The notes: generated from the letters alone by a model not told the origin. A stretch of DNA of 64,000 nt from Quatrionicoccus australiensis (GCF_020510425.1 NZ_JAHBAH010000002.1:1-64000), one strand, 5' to 3'. Positions 1-8,689 are shown, counted from the stretch's first letter. Numbers and translations: made by a program.

Positions 1-878
1 CGCACGGTATCGACTTGCGATGTGACCAGACGTGCCAAGTCGTCATCTCGCTTCTCGGGAGCATTGGCGGCATTGCTGAGGACACTCAGCGGTGTTTTAA
101 GCGCATGGGCAAGGTTGCCGGCTTGCGTTCGAGCACGCTCGACCACCTCGGCGTTTTGCGCCAGCACCGTGTTGAACTCATTCACCAGCGGCATAATCTC
201 GCTTGGGAAGGTGCCTTCCATATTTCGGGCATCTCCGTGCCTGACACGCCCAAGGGCATCCTGCATGCTGCGCAGAGGGGCAAGCCCGACAAATACTTGC
301 ATTGAGGCAGCGAACGTCAATCCCATTCCCAGTATGCCCAATGCCAACCAAAGATGGCCTTTGAAGTCTGCGATAGGTGCTGTCATCAGACTTTCATTGG
401 CCGCAACCATCAACATCAGGGAATGTGTGTCAATGGTGACAGTACGTTCCACCACTCTTAGAGCAACGCCATGGGGGCCTTCAATCCGATGCTGATAAAT
501 TTCCCCGTCCGCCGGAGCATCGGCCGGCACAACCAGCGTCTCATCCCATAGTGAGCGGGAACGCAACACAGCCTTAACGGGTCGCTCAACCGCAGCGGTG
601 ATGCGATCGATCTGCCAATACAGACCGGACAGGGGTTTGTTGAGGCGCGGGTCGCTCGGAAGCAATCGAACTTGGGCCTGGTTCTGCTCATCGAGAATTA
701 GTTGGGCTGTTAGCTGATCCAGATGATTCTTTAGCTCCACATCGAACTGGGCTTCGACATGCTGATGAAAGAGTTGGCCAAGCCCCCAGCCCGCAACCAG
801 AATCGAAATGACGATCCAGACAAGTGTCCCCGCCAAAAGGCGTATGCGTAGGGAGTTACGCAGGAATGCAATTTTCAT
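1..878 (-). CDS. Sensor histidine kinase, PhoQ/QseC-like (3' part outside window)
   Basis: An open frame of 292 codons starts at ATG 876-878 and runs off the left edge without a stop. Visible parts are an N-terminal membrane segment (about residues 13-33), a periplasmic domain of about 140 residues, a second membrane segment (about 176-199), a HAMP-like linker and the H-box NLAHALKTPLS with the phospho-acceptor His at residue 258. The LAHALKTPL form of the H-box is typical of the PhoQ branch. The catalytic ATPase domain lies outside the window. The start overlaps the stop of the response regulator by 4 bases, so the pair is one operon and the regulator is its likely partner. The periplasmic signal cannot be read from the sequence; the neighbouring PepSY and haem proteins suggest metal, redox or envelope sensing (inference). 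Confidence 0.9.
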   Translation of the reverse strand, partial: MKIAFLRNSLRIRLLAGTLVWIVISILVAGWGLGQLFHQHVEAQFDVELKNHLDQLTAQLILDEQNQAQVRLLPSDPRLNKPLSGLYWQIDRITAAVERPVKAVLRSRSLWDETLVVPADAPADGEIYQHRIEGPHGVALRVVERTVTIDTHSLMLMVAANESLMTAPIADFKGHLWLALGILGMGLTFAASMQVFVGLAPLRSMQDALGRVRHGDARNMEGTFPSEIMPLVNEFNTVLAQNAEVVERARTQAGNLAHALKTPLSVLSNAANAPEKRDDDLARLVTSQVDTV

Positions 879-1537
879 TGCGCTTTGTTGAGTCGGTAGC
901 CCAGCCCCCGCACGGTTTCGATCAGGCCCGGCGGTAACTTCTTGCGCAAGCGCGCGATGAATACCTCGACCGTATTCGAATCACGATCGAAATCCTGCGC
1001 GTAAATATGTTCGGTCAACTCCGCACGGGAGACGATTTCACCTGGATGGTGCATCAGGTAAGCGAGAACCCGGTATTCATGGCTCGTCAGCGTCAGGGCA
1101 GTTCCATCCACGCTGGCACGGCTGCTGCGGGTATCCAGCGTTAGCGGACCGCAAACAAACTCGGTACTGGCATGGCCGCCGGCACGGCGGATCAAGGCAC
1201 GAAGTCTGGCCAGCAGTTCTTCCATATGAAAGGGCTTGGTCAGATAGTCATCCGCACCGGCATCGATGCCAGCCACTTTCTCTCGCCAGGTGTCGCGTGC
1301 CGTCAGGATCAGTACCGGCAAGGTGCGCCCTGACGCACGCCATTTCTTCAGAACCGTGATGCCATCCATCTGCGGCAGACCGATGTCGAGAACGATAGCG
1401 TCGTAAGGTTGAGTCTCCCCCATAAAGTGACCATCAACCCCGTTGTGTGCGACATCCACGACATAGCCGACCGACTTGATGCCTTCAGCAAGTTGTGCTG
1501 CCAGAGTCGGTTCGTCTTCGACAACCAGAATGCGCAT
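875..1537 (-). CDS. OmpR/PhoB-family response regulator
   Basis: This 220-aa protein has an N-terminal receiver with acidic residues in VVEDEP, the phospho-acceptor Asp51 in VLDIGLP, a conserved Thr in LILTARD and Lys in YLTKPF. A C-terminal winged helix ends TVRGLGYRL. Length and layout match the QseB/PmrA/PhoP branch. It lies between a PepSY protein (stop/start overlap TGATG) and the sensor kinase (ATGA overlap), so the three are translationally coupled. The divergent intergenic region contains two 11-base-period hexamer repeats, the geometry bound by dimers of this family. Its regulon probably includes the diverging SHP/DHC cluster (inference). Confidence 0.95.
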   Translation of the reverse strand: MRILVVEDEPTLAAQLAEGIKSVGYVVDVAHNGVDGHFMGETQPYDAIVLDIGLPQMDGITVLKKWRASGRTLPVLILTARDTWREKVAGIDAGADDYLTKPFHMEELLARLRALIRRAGGHASTEFVCGPLTLDTRSSRASVDGTALTLTSHEYRVLAYLMHHPGEIVSRAELTEHIYAQDFDRDSNTVEVFIARLRKKLPPGLIETVRGLGYRLNKAQ

Positions 1538-1911
1538 CAGCGAGATTCCCCTTGGCGATGCGGCTTGTCATGCTTTTCCTTGATGCCGAGGATGGTGCCG
1601 TCTCGAGCCAGGACCTTCAACTTCATCAAGATGCCTCCCTTGCGCAATAACTTGATTTCATAAACCCACTCACCTTTTTCGCGGTCAAGTTCAACCTCCA
1701 TGACCTGGCCGGGATACTCGTGTTCGAGTCGATCAAGAATCGTGCGTAAAGGCAGAACATCTCCAGCCTCAACGGCTTGACGGGCACGGTCATGGTCGGG
1801 CTTGTCCGCTGCGAAGCTGACTCCCGACCCCGGCAACGCCAGCGTCATCAGCATAACAAGACTAGCCAGGGTACGACGCCATTGGGTGGTGATTCTCGAC
1901 AACATCTTCAA
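1537..1911 (-). CDS. PepSY-domain periplasmic protein
   Basis: This 124-aa protein has a signal peptide (Arg-rich start, hydrophobic stretch to about residue 34, likely cut after SFAA) and one PepSY domain. Alternating hydrophobic strands are followed by VMEVELDREKGEWVYEIK and a second half ending DGTILGIKEK. PepSY domains are usually extracytoplasmic and modulate proteases or sensor kinases. This gene is first in a tightly packed operon with a response regulator and kinase, so it may tune the kinase. That arrangement recurs in proteobacterial PepSY/two-component operons. The C-terminus is basic and His-containing (KEKHDKPHRQGESR). Start ATG 1909-1911. Confidence 0.85.
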   Translation of the reverse strand: MKMLSRITTQWRRTLASLVMLMTLALPGSGVSFAADKPDHDRARQAVEAGDVLPLRTILDRLEHEYPGQVMEVELDREKGEWVYEIKLLRKGGILMKLKVLARDGTILGIKEKHDKPHRQGESR

Positions 1912-1950
1912 CTCCGCAGTCTTCCAGCCGGATCTTTTAGCCCTTTGAAC

Positions 1951-1989
1951 CTGAACGTAGGATGAACAAGCGATTCAGCATTCATTCAG
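1951..1989. promoter_or_regulatory. Candidate response-regulator operator in divergent promoter
   Basis: The 130-base gap between the leftward PepSY/regulator operon and the rightward SHP operon contains CTGAAC-N5-ATGAAC (1951-1967) and ATTCAG-N5-ATTCAG (1973-1989). Each is a direct hexamer repeat with an 11-base period. The second is the inverted counterpart of the first, because ATTCAG is the complement of CTGAAT. Direct repeats on one helix face are the usual binding geometry of OmpR/PhoB-type regulators. Assignment to the adjacent regulator is inference. Confidence 0.5.
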
Positions 1990-2041
1990 ACGGGGTGGCG
2001 CAAAGTGCGATCCACAGTCCGATAACCGCCAGGAGAAACGC

Positions 2042-2443
2042 ATGAAGAATATGTTGGTCGTCACCTCAGGAATTGTTGCCATGATACTCAGTACCTCCAC
2101 CATTGCCAGTCCTCGCGAAGACCTGCTGGCCCAGTATGCGGCAGCCGCCAAGGTAACAAGCTTTTCAGCGGCACGCGGCCAGGCCTTGCATACGCAGAGT
2201 TCTTCCGGCGGAAAGCCTGACACACCTTCCTGCACCACCTGTCACGGCAAGGACACCCGGAGTGCCGGACGGGCCCTGACCGGCAAGACCATCGAACCGG
2301 TCGCCGTGTCCGTGACGCCAACGCGTTATACCGATCCGGCCAAGGTCGAAAAGTGGTTCAAGCGCAATTGCACCGAAGTATTGGGGCGCGAATGTACCCC
2401 GCAAGAGAAAGGTGACTGGCTCACCTTCGTGATCGGTCAGTAA
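2042..2443 (+). CDS. SHP-like (DUF1924) monohaem cytochrome c
   Basis: This 133-aa exported protein has a signal peptide ending near residue 23 (STIAS). A single haem-binding motif CTTCH lies at residues 64-68, and two further cysteines lie in the C-terminal part (NCTEVLGREC). The layout matches the sphaeroides haem protein (SHP) family, high-spin c-type proteins in which an Asn ligand leaves on reduction so that oxygen or NO can bind. In characterised operons SHP is reduced by DHC and a cytochrome b, and DHC is the next gene here. It is the first gene of a rightward operon. The physiological substrate of SHP is unsettled in the literature. Confidence 0.85.
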   Translation: MKNMLVVTSGIVAMILSTSTIASPREDLLAQYAAAAKVTSFSAARGQALHTQSSSGGKPDTPSCTTCHGKDTRSAGRALTGKTIEPVAVSVTPTRYTDPAKVEKWFKRNCTEVLGRECTPQEKGDWLTFVIGQ

Positions 2444-2464
2444 TCCCATTCAAAGGAGACTCCC

Positions 2465-2956
2465 GTGCGCATTCCCTATCGTCCGCTTGCCATCGGCCTC
2501 GTGACCTTGGCTTTTTCTGCCCTTGTATTAGCCCGTGCCCAGGCCGGTGACAGCCATTTCTTTGCCCCGGTGGCCGATCCGATCGTCAAGGAGGAATGCG
2601 GTAGTTGCCACCTGGCCTTTGCCCCCTCGATGCTCCCGGCGCGATCCTGGCAACGCATGATGGGCGAACTGGACAAGCATTTCGGCGACAACGCCAGCCT
2701 CGATCCGGCCACCGCCGAGAAGATTACGAGCTATCTCGTTGCCAATGCCGGTGATGCAGGTGGCCAGCGCTACAGCAGCAAATTGCTCAAAGGCGTTACG
2801 CCAGGTGCCGCCCCACAGCGCATCACTGAACTGCCCAAATGGGTGAGCGAACATCGCAAAGTGCCTGATTGGGAGTGGTGTCACAAGGAGGTGCGCACCA
2901 AAGCGAACTGTGTCGCCTGCCATACCGCAGCAGAGCAAGGCTATTACGAAGAATGA
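2465..2956 (+). CDS. Dihaem cytochrome c (DHC family)
   Basis: This 163-aa periplasmic protein has a signal peptide to about residue 28 (ARAQA) and two CxxCH motifs: CGSCH near residue 45 and CVACH near residue 149, at the very C-terminus. That spacing is typical of DHC, the electron donor to SHP. It starts 22 bases after the SHP-like gene behind an AAGGAG ribosome site. The pair probably passes electrons from a membrane cytochrome b or flavoprotein (encoded downstream) to the SHP haem. The assignment is confident from heme motif placement and gene order. Confidence 0.88.
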   Translation: MRIPYRPLAIGLVTLAFSALVLARAQAGDSHFFAPVADPIVKEECGSCHLAFAPSMLPARSWQRMMGELDKHFGDNASLDPATAEKITSYLVANAGDAGGQRYSSKLLKGVTPGAAPQRITELPKWVSEHRKVPDWEWCHKEVRTKANCVACHTAAEQGYYEE

Positions 2957-2993
2957 CCATTTCAGACACTTTCCTGAGCAGGAGGATTTCACC

Positions 2994-3398
2994 ATGCGAC
3001 CATTAACCATCACGGCATTGTTTGCCACTGTTTTCTTCTCCATTTCGAGTCATGCCCAGGATGTTCGCTCTGCCAATACCGACAAAGCGAGATGGCTATC
3101 GATTCCCGAAGTGCACGCCAGATTGGAATCCGCCGGCTATCGAAATATCGAGAAGATCGAACGTGAAAGCGGCAGCTATGAGGTCAAGGCCACCGACCAG
3201 GCGGGCCGGCGGATCAAGCTGTATGTGCATGCCCAAACGGGCGAGGTCATCGATCAGCGGCAGCGTGACATCAAGCGTGACAAATACGACGGTGGCTATG
3301 CAAAAAACAATCAGCGCAATTCGGCTGACTGCAACGAACGACGCTGCCGTGATGACTTGCCCCAACCGGGAAACCCTCAACCCGCCGCTGGAAAATGA
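2994..3398 (+). CDS. PepSY-domain periplasmic protein
   Basis: This 134-aa protein is read from ATG 2994, chosen over an upstream in-frame start because GCAGGAGG lies 8 bases before it and a signal peptide (ending SSHAQ, about residue 23) begins there. A single PepSY unit covers about residues 35-95 (SIPEVHARLESAGY ... YVHAQTGEVID). The tail is charged with two cysteines (DCNERRC). It lies between DHC and the ferric-reductase-like gene in the same orientation, so it is probably an operon member. A second PepSY protein in the divergent operon suggests a shared sensing or assembly role (inference). Confidence 0.85.
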   Translation: MRPLTITALFATVFFSISSHAQDVRSANTDKARWLSIPEVHARLESAGYRNIEKIERESGSYEVKATDQAGRRIKLYVHAQTGEVIDQRQRDIKRDKYDGGYAKNNQRNSADCNERRCRDDLPQPGNPQPAAGK

Positions 3399-3416
3399 TC
3401 CATCAGGAGTTCTGAC

Positions 3417-4739
3417 ATGAAAATCTTGCTCGGCTTGCTTCTCGCCATCGTTACCGTCGCCTGGGGAATGGATGTGCTTGCCACAGGTGGAAGCAATGGC
3501 GGCACTCTGCCATGGGTAATCCGGCAGGAAGCGCTCTATCTGAGTGGCCTGCTATCGATCGCTTTGATGTCGCTGGCGATGTTTTTGTCCACACGTCCCG
3601 CTTGGCTCGAAACCCCGCTGGGCGGTATGGATCGAGTCTATCGGACCCATAAATGGGCCGGCATTTTCGCGGTGAGCTTCGCCGTAGTGCATTGGCTGGT
3701 AGAGGAAATCGTCGGAGACATTCTGAAAGCGATGGTCGGACGCGAAGGCCGCATACCAAAGGAGCAATTCACCGGCTTCCTGGAAGTGATGCGCGACCTA
3801 GCGAAGGACATGGGGGAGTGGGCGTTTTATCTTGTGCTGGCGATGCTGGTCATCACCTTATGGAAGCGGTTTCCCTATAAAACCTGGCGGGTAGTGCATC
3901 AGGCAATGCCTGTGCTTTATCTGATGCTGGCGCTGCATGCAGCTATGCTCGCTCCGACAGATTACTGGACTCAACCAGTCGGCATTCTCATCGCGTTGCT
4001 TGGCGCTGCCGGAATTTATGGCGCGCTGTACTCGCTGGTGGGTCGCATCGGGAGAGCACGCCGCGCCAGCGGGACAGTGACGGCCATCGAGCAACCTTCC
4101 CCGGATGTGCTTACCGTCAAGTGCCAACTCGACAATAACTGGCGAGGTCATCGCCCTGGTCAGTTCGCATTCATTACCTTCGACGAAAAGGAGGGGGCTC
4201 ACCCATTCACGATCGCCAGTGCTGATCGGGGTGATCGAAGCATCAGTTTTCAGATCAAGGCGCTCGGTGATTACACCCGCACCTTGGGTAAGCGACTGGA
4301 GGTCGGTCATGCCGTCAAGGTTGAGGGGCCTTATGGTCGCTTCGACGTGGCCCGGCAGGATTCGAGCGCCCAACAAATCTGGATTGCCGGCGGGATCGGA
4401 GTGACGCCTTTCCTGGCCTGGCTAGATTCATTACAGCAGACGCCGAACCAGGTTTCTGCGGATTTCCATTACTGCACCCGTGATCGAACCAATGATCCCT
4501 TTGTCGCTCGCCTCGAGGCAAGCTGCGTCGCGTTGCCTGGCGTACGTCTGCACATTCATGGCGCCCAACAGGGCGAAACATTGAGCGCTGCCGATGTGGC
4601 TGCTGCGCAGACCGGCTCACGCCGGTCCGAAATCTGGTTCTGCGGGCCACAAGGCTTGGCAGAAAAGCTCAAGCATGAACTCGGGCGTATCGGGCGAGGC
4701 CGGTTCAGATTCCACCAAGAAGCTTTTGAAATGCGGTGA
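3417..4739 (+). CDS. Ferric-reductase-like transmembrane flavoprotein
   Basis: This 440-aa protein has about six membrane segments in residues 1-215 with paired histidines (AVVHW, VVHQA, LALHAAM) suited to binding haem b. A cytoplasmic FAD/NAD(P)H module follows, with PGQFAFITF, HPFTIASA, GGIGVTPFLAWLD and C-terminal WFCGPQGLAEKL. This is the layout of the ferric reductase/NADPH-oxidase superfamily. It would carry electrons from cytoplasmic NAD(P)H across the membrane, here plausibly to DHC and SHP. It starts 18 bases after the PepSY gene behind a GGAG site. The acceptor is inference from gene order. Confidence 0.88.
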   Translation: MKILLGLLLAIVTVAWGMDVLATGGSNGGTLPWVIRQEALYLSGLLSIALMSLAMFLSTRPAWLETPLGGMDRVYRTHKWAGIFAVSFAVVHWLVEEIVGDILKAMVGREGRIPKEQFTGFLEVMRDLAKDMGEWAFYLVLAMLVITLWKRFPYKTWRVVHQAMPVLYLMLALHAAMLAPTDYWTQPVGILIALLGAAGIYGALYSLVGRIGRARRASGTVTAIEQPSPDVLTVKCQLDNNWRGHRPGQFAFITFDEKEGAHPFTIASADRGDRSISFQIKALGDYTRTLGKRLEVGHAVKVEGPYGRFDVARQDSSAQQIWIAGGIGVTPFLAWLDSLQQTPNQVSADFHYCTRDRTNDPFVARLEASCVALPGVRLHIHGAQQGETLSAADVAAAQTGSRRSEIWFCGPQGLAEKLKHELGRIGRGRFRFHQEAFEMR

Positions 4740-4773
4740 AACCCTTGCCGATCTAACCAAAGGAAATGAAATC

Positions 4774-5058
4774 ATGAAAACCATCTCGATCATCCTGCTT
4801 GCCTTGTCCATGACGACCGTACATGCCGCCACCCCTGAGGACCAAGCGGAATCCTGCGATCAAATCAGGGAACAGATTCAGGCGCATATTGGCATTCCAG
4901 CCAAACCGAATACCTTGTTGCTGAGCAAAGTTGGAGCAAACAAGAAATGCCGTTTCACTTCTGCCGAGGCGTATCGAGCGGCGTGGGGTGACAAGCCCTT
5001 GCCCAAGGACGATCGACGTGATCGTCGCTCCAAGGGGCGCGAGCACGAAGATGATTGA
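4774..5058 (+). CDS. Small secreted protein of unknown function
   Basis: This 94-aa protein is read from ATG 4774, behind an AAAGGAAA site. A longer frame starting inside the upstream gene is unlikely because the signal peptide (MKTISIILLALSMTTVHA) begins here. The mature part has two cysteines (SCDQIREQI, KKCRF) that could form a disulfide. The tail is strongly charged (KDDRRDRRSKGREHEDD). It lies 34 bases after the ferric-reductase-like gene. I do not recognise the family. The context suggests a periplasmic accessory of the electron-transfer cluster. Confidence 0.75.
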   Translation: MKTISIILLALSMTTVHAATPEDQAESCDQIREQIQAHIGIPAKPNTLLLSKVGANKKCRFTSAEAYRAAWGDKPLPKDDRRDRRSKGREHEDD

Positions 5059-5069
5059 AGCGGACGTTG

Positions 5070-5086
5070 ATTAAGGGTTCCTTAAG
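5070..5086 (+). promoter_or_regulatory. PmrA/BasR-like direct repeat ahead of reductase gene
   Basis: ATTAAG-N5-CTTAAG (5070-5075 and 5081-5086) lies 25 bases before the start of the flavin reductase gene, with an AT-rich AGAATAAT further down. It closely fits the (C/T)TTAA-type hexamer, five-base spacer, hexamer box known for PmrA/BasR. It suggests an internal promoter under an OmpR-family regulator, possibly the one at 875-1537. Confidence 0.45.
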
Positions 5087-5111
5087 CTGAACGTGAAAGA
5101 CTGCCAGAATA

Positions 5112-6404
5112 ATGACGCCACCTGAAATGACCTCTGCCTCCCTGCTGCTCTGGATCGTATTGGGTATCACGCTGCAAATCGCTTTGTGGCTCGGTATCAG
5201 CTTCTGGCGGCATTGGGGCGAGTATCAGGCGCTGCGCACGGGCATGGGGGCTGATGGGGGAATGGCCGTTCCCGGTAAAGAACCTATGCCTTCGGCATCC
5301 GAGCCGGCATCTGTCGCGGCGTGGAGTGGTTTCAGGGGTTTCCGGGTCGATCGCAAGGAAATTGAAGACGGTGCCCAATCCATCTGCTCGTTTTACCTGG
5401 TACCGGAAGACAAGCAACCGCTTCCATCATTCAAACCCGGCCAGTTCCTGACATTCCGTCTCGACATACCCGCGCCCGATGGCAAGACAGAGCAGATCAC
5501 TCGCTGCTACTCCTTGTCCGAAGCACCCCGCGCGGGGTATTACCGCGTCTCCATCAAGCGCGTACCCGCACCTGCCGGTGGTGCTTACCCCCCGGGCCGC
5601 TCGTCGAACTACTTTCATGACCACGTTCAGGTGGGTGACCAACTGCAAGTCCGCGCGCCTGGCGGCCACTTCCATATCGACCGCGGTGATGCACCAGTCG
5701 TCTTGATCGGTGGCGGCATCGGGATTACCCCCGTGCTGTCCATGCTCAACTGGTGTGTGGCCGAGCAACCTGGCCGGGAAGTCTGGCTCTATTACGGCTT
5801 GCGTAACAGCAGCGAACCCATCAAGCGGTCCCATCTCGAAGCGCTTGCCGCGACTTACCCGAACTTCCATCTGCGGCTATGCTTCAGTGATCCCTTGCCG
5901 GATGATCAACTTGGGCGTAACTACCACCACCATGGGCGCGTGGATGTCGCGCTATTCAGGACGGAGCTCCCCCTCAAACCCTACCACTTCTACATCTGCG
6001 GTCCCACGCCGATGATGGAAAGTCTCGTCCTGGGCCTGGAAGGCTGGGGCGTGCCGGAGAGTCGCATCCACTACGAAGCCTTTGGCCCGGCATCGATCAA
6101 GCGTTCGGCAAACCTGACAGCCGTTTTACCTGTGGCGGCAATACAAAGCGATATCGTCGTCACCTTTGCCAAGTCGGACAAACAGATTCCTTGGCAGCTG
6201 GGCATGGGGAGTTTGCTGGATTTTGCCGAGGCCAATGGGGTAAAGGTCGAGTCCAGTTGCCGGGCCGGAAGTTGCGGATGTTGCCAAACCACGATCAAAA
6301 CAGGCGAAGTGGCTTACGGCCATGCGCCAGACTTTGATCCCGAACCAGGTAGCTGCCTGCTCTGCAGTTGCACCCCGAAGACCAGCGTGACTCTGGAGGC
6401 CTAG
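5112..6404 (+). CDS. Membrane-anchored flavin reductase with 2Fe-2S ferredoxin domain
   Basis: This 430-aa protein has an N-terminal membrane anchor (about residues 10-32). A ferredoxin-reductase FAD domain follows (PGQFLTFRL, RCYSLSEAP near 134), then an NAD domain (GGGIGITPVLSML near 200; YICGPTPMM) and a C-terminal plant-type 2Fe-2S domain. The cluster ligands are in CRAGSCGCCQ (383, 388, 391), with the fourth Cys among CLLCSC (415-420). The order FAD-NAD-FeS matches phenol-hydroxylase/HCP-reductase-type electron-transfer proteins. It moves electrons from NAD(P)H to a partner, here probably the next membrane protein and the octahaem cytochrome. A second possible ATG is at 5127; neither start has a strong ribosome site. 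Confidence 0.88.
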   Translation: MTPPEMTSASLLLWIVLGITLQIALWLGISFWRHWGEYQALRTGMGADGGMAVPGKEPMPSASEPASVAAWSGFRGFRVDRKEIEDGAQSICSFYLVPEDKQPLPSFKPGQFLTFRLDIPAPDGKTEQITRCYSLSEAPRAGYYRVSIKRVPAPAGGAYPPGRSSNYFHDHVQVGDQLQVRAPGGHFHIDRGDAPVVLIGGGIGITPVLSMLNWCVAEQPGREVWLYYGLRNSSEPIKRSHLEALAATYPNFHLRLCFSDPLPDDQLGRNYHHHGRVDVALFRTELPLKPYHFYICGPTPMMESLVLGLEGWGVPESRIHYEAFGPASIKRSANLTAVLPVAAIQSDIVVTFAKSDKQIPWQLGMGSLLDFAEANGVKVESSCRAGSCGCCQTTIKTGEVAYGHAPDFDPEPGSCLLCSCTPKTSVTLEA

Positions 6405-6983
6405 ATGACCAACAACCTCTGGCGCAATCATATCCTTCCCTTTACTTTGCTGGTTGGCCTGCTCGGTGTGGCGACCTTGGTGGGCGACTATCTGCTGCAT
6501 CGCTTCAATCTGGTCTGGATCGGGCGCTACCTGGGCATTCCGGGCACATTGCTCATCATCGGTTCCCTGATCTATTCGTTGCGCAAGCGCAAGATGATCA
6601 CGTCGGGCAACATGAAATCCTGGCTCAGCATGCACGAAGTCGGTACCTGGCTGGGTTCTCTGATGGTCTTGCTGCATGCCGGCATTCATTTCAACGCCAT
6701 CCTGCCCTGGCTGGCCACGGTGGCGATGGGTGTGAATGTCATCAGCGGCATGGTGGGCAAATTACTTCTCGGCCGTTCGCGTGAGCATGTCCTGGGAAAG
6801 CGTGACCACTACCAACTGCGGGGGTTGTCAAAAGAGGACATCGAGCGGGCAGTGTTCTGGGATGCGGTCACCCTGGATGCCATGACCAAGTGGCGCAAGG
6901 TCCACATCCCGATCTTCATCGTCTTCGCCGTTCTGGCACTGGGTCACATCATCAGCATCTTCCTGTTCTGGGGCTGGGTATGA
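6405..6983 (+). CDS. Cytochrome b-like integral membrane protein
   Basis: This 192-aa protein has four predicted membrane segments and histidines placed for haem b ligation: MHEVGTW, LLHAGIHFN and, in the last segments, KVHIPIFIVF and LGHIIS. It starts immediately after the stop of the 2Fe-2S reductase (TAGATG) and its stop overlaps the start of the octahaem cytochrome (ATGA). That puts it between a cytoplasmic reductase and a periplasmic cytochrome in order and function. I infer a small dihaem cytochrome b passing electrons outward. The exact family could not be named. Confidence 0.75.
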   Translation: MTNNLWRNHILPFTLLVGLLGVATLVGDYLLHRFNLVWIGRYLGIPGTLLIIGSLIYSLRKRKMITSGNMKSWLSMHEVGTWLGSLMVLLHAGIHFNAILPWLATVAMGVNVISGMVGKLLLGRSREHVLGKRDHYQLRGLSKEDIERAVFWDAVTLDAMTKWRKVHIPIFIVFAVLALGHIISIFLFWGWV

Positions 6984-7729
6984 GCCGCACACTGAAGTGG
7001 ATCCTGGCCACCAACCTGATTGTGTTGTCCATTCTGGCTTTCGCCTATCCACACCTGATGGTGGGTCCCGGCAAGTTGATTCCCGGCCATGCAAAACTGG
7101 AGTCGGACTGCTTTGCCTGTCACGCCGCCTTCACCGGTGCCGAATCAGAACGCTGCGTCATCTGTCACAAGCCCGATGAGATAGGGAAACTCACCTCTGC
7201 AGGGTTGCCCGTCCAGAAACCCCTGACTTCGACACCGTTCCATCAGAAACTCATCAGTTCGGACTGTATCGCCTGCCATAGCGATCATGCCGGGGTGAAA
7301 CGTTTCCGGCCGACCGGGCAGTTCAACCACCGCTTGCTGGAGAAGGCGACCCGCGACGAATGCCAGGGTTGCCACAAGTCACCCAAGGACAGTCTCCACC
7401 AGCAGATCACAGGCAATTGCAGTCAATGCCATAGCCTGGACAAATGGACGCCTGCCACCTTCGATCACACGAAGTATTTCGAACTGGATCGCGACCACAA
7501 CGTTAAGTGCGCGACCTGCCATGTCCGCAACGACTACAGCCGATATACCTGCTACGGTTGCCATGAACATACCCAAGACAACATTCGCCGCAAGCACATC
7601 AAGGAGGGCATCCGCGACTTCGATAACTGCGTAGAGTGCCACAAGAATGCCGACGAACACGATATCCGAATGCCAGGAAGGGAGCGTGAGGGAAAAAGAA
7701 AGCACGGCAGAAAAAATGATGATGACTGA
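6980..7729 (+). CDS. Octahaem c-type cytochrome, membrane-anchored
   Basis: The 249-aa product starts at ATG 6980, overlapping the previous stop by 4 bases. An uncleaved or signal-type hydrophobic segment (about residues 5-25) is followed by eight CxxCH motifs: CFACH, CVICH, CIACH, CQGCH, CSQCH, CATCH, CYGCH and CVECH. Extra histidines between them suit bis-His ligation, as in cytochrome c7/c3-like multihaem proteins. The C-terminal tail is highly charged. It is probably the periplasmic outlet of the reductase/cytochrome b pair. The terminal acceptor is unknown. Confidence 0.92.
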   Translation: MSRTLKWILATNLIVLSILAFAYPHLMVGPGKLIPGHAKLESDCFACHAAFTGAESERCVICHKPDEIGKLTSAGLPVQKPLTSTPFHQKLISSDCIACHSDHAGVKRFRPTGQFNHRLLEKATRDECQGCHKSPKDSLHQQITGNCSQCHSLDKWTPATFDHTKYFELDRDHNVKCATCHVRNDYSRYTCYGCHEHTQDNIRRKHIKEGIRDFDNCVECHKNADEHDIRMPGREREGKRKHGRKNDDD

Positions 7730-8636
7730 CTCTGGCGTACCCAGTCTGCAACGCTATGCGTGGATTTCCATTGGCGCTGCAATTGCGACCATCCTGCTCA
7801 AGGGGGTGGCATGGAAACTCACGGGCTCGGTCGGCCTGCTTTCGGATGCCATCGAGTCCTTTGTCAATCTCGCGGGCGCAATCATGGCGCTGTGGATGCT
7901 CTGGCTGGCGGAACAACCTGCCGACGAGGATCACCCGTACGGACACGGTAAGGCCGAGTATTTCTCCAGTGCCTTCGAGGGTTTCCTGATTGTCCTGGCA
8001 GCCGTCAGCATAGGCTATACGGCAATCGGGCGATTCTTAAATCCCCAGTCACTCGACGCTGTCGGTATTGGATTGTTTGTTTCAGTGGTGGCCTCTGTCG
8101 TAAACCTGCTCGTGGCACGCTTGTTATTGAAGGCCGGCCGCGAGCACCAGTCCATCACATTGGAAGCCGATGCCCACCATCTGATGACCGATGTCTGGAC
8201 CTCCGTCGGTGTCATCCTCGGGGTGGGGCTTGTGGCGATGTCAGGCTGGAACTGGCTGGATCCGACGATTGCCTTGCTTGTTGCCGCGAACATTGTCTGG
8301 ACGGGATGGCAGTTGATGCATCGCTCAGCTTCCGGGCTTATGGACGCTGCTTTGCCGCCAGAGCAAAAGCGCCTCATTACCGAAGTCTTCGATCGCTACA
8401 TCGAACAGGGCATCGCCTATCACGCCTTGCGGACACGACAGGCTGGACGACGGTCGTTCATCAGTTTCCATGCGCTAGTGCCAGGAAAATGGTCAGTTCA
8501 GGAGGCCCATGACTGGATTGAGCGAATTGAGCGTGACCTGAGGACAGCGATCCCCAACTGCCATATCACTTCCCATCTGGAGCCGATAGATGATCCATGT
8601 TCAATGGATGATCAGGCACTTGATCGGGTCAGGTAA
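7716..8636 (+). CDS. Cation diffusion facilitator (CDF) metal efflux protein
   Basis: The 306-aa product is read from the first of three consecutive Met codons (7716, 7719, 7722), overlapping the cytochrome stop. Six membrane segments carry the CDF metal-site motifs: SDAIESFVN in segment 2, [12 protein letters not shown] in the loop, and HHLMTD in segment 5 with its HxxxD pair. A C-terminal cytoplasmic ferredoxin-like domain follows ([10 protein letters not shown]). CDF proteins exchange protons for Zn, Fe, Co or Cd out of the cytoplasm. The linkage to a multihaem cluster hints at iron or zinc, but the substrate cannot be fixed from sequence. Confidence 0.92.
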   Translation: MMMTDSGVPSLQRYAWISIGAAIATILLKGVAWKLTGSVGLLSDAIESFVNLAGAIMALWMLWLAEQPADEDHPYGHGKAEYFSSAFEGFLIVLAAVSIGYTAIGRFLNPQSLDAVGIGLFVSVVASVVNLLVARLLLKAGREHQSITLEADAHHLMTDVWTSVGVILGVGLVAMSGWNWLDPTIALLVAANIVWTGWQLMHRSASGLMDAALPPEQKRLITEVFDRYIEQGIAYHALRTRQAGRRSFISFHALVPGKWSVQEAHDWIERIERDLRTAIPNCHITSHLEPIDDPCSMDDQALDRVR

Positions 8637-8689
8637 GCCTGCCCTCGCTGGCGACCGCCTCCGCTTCTGAACTTCCCCAGGATAATCAC

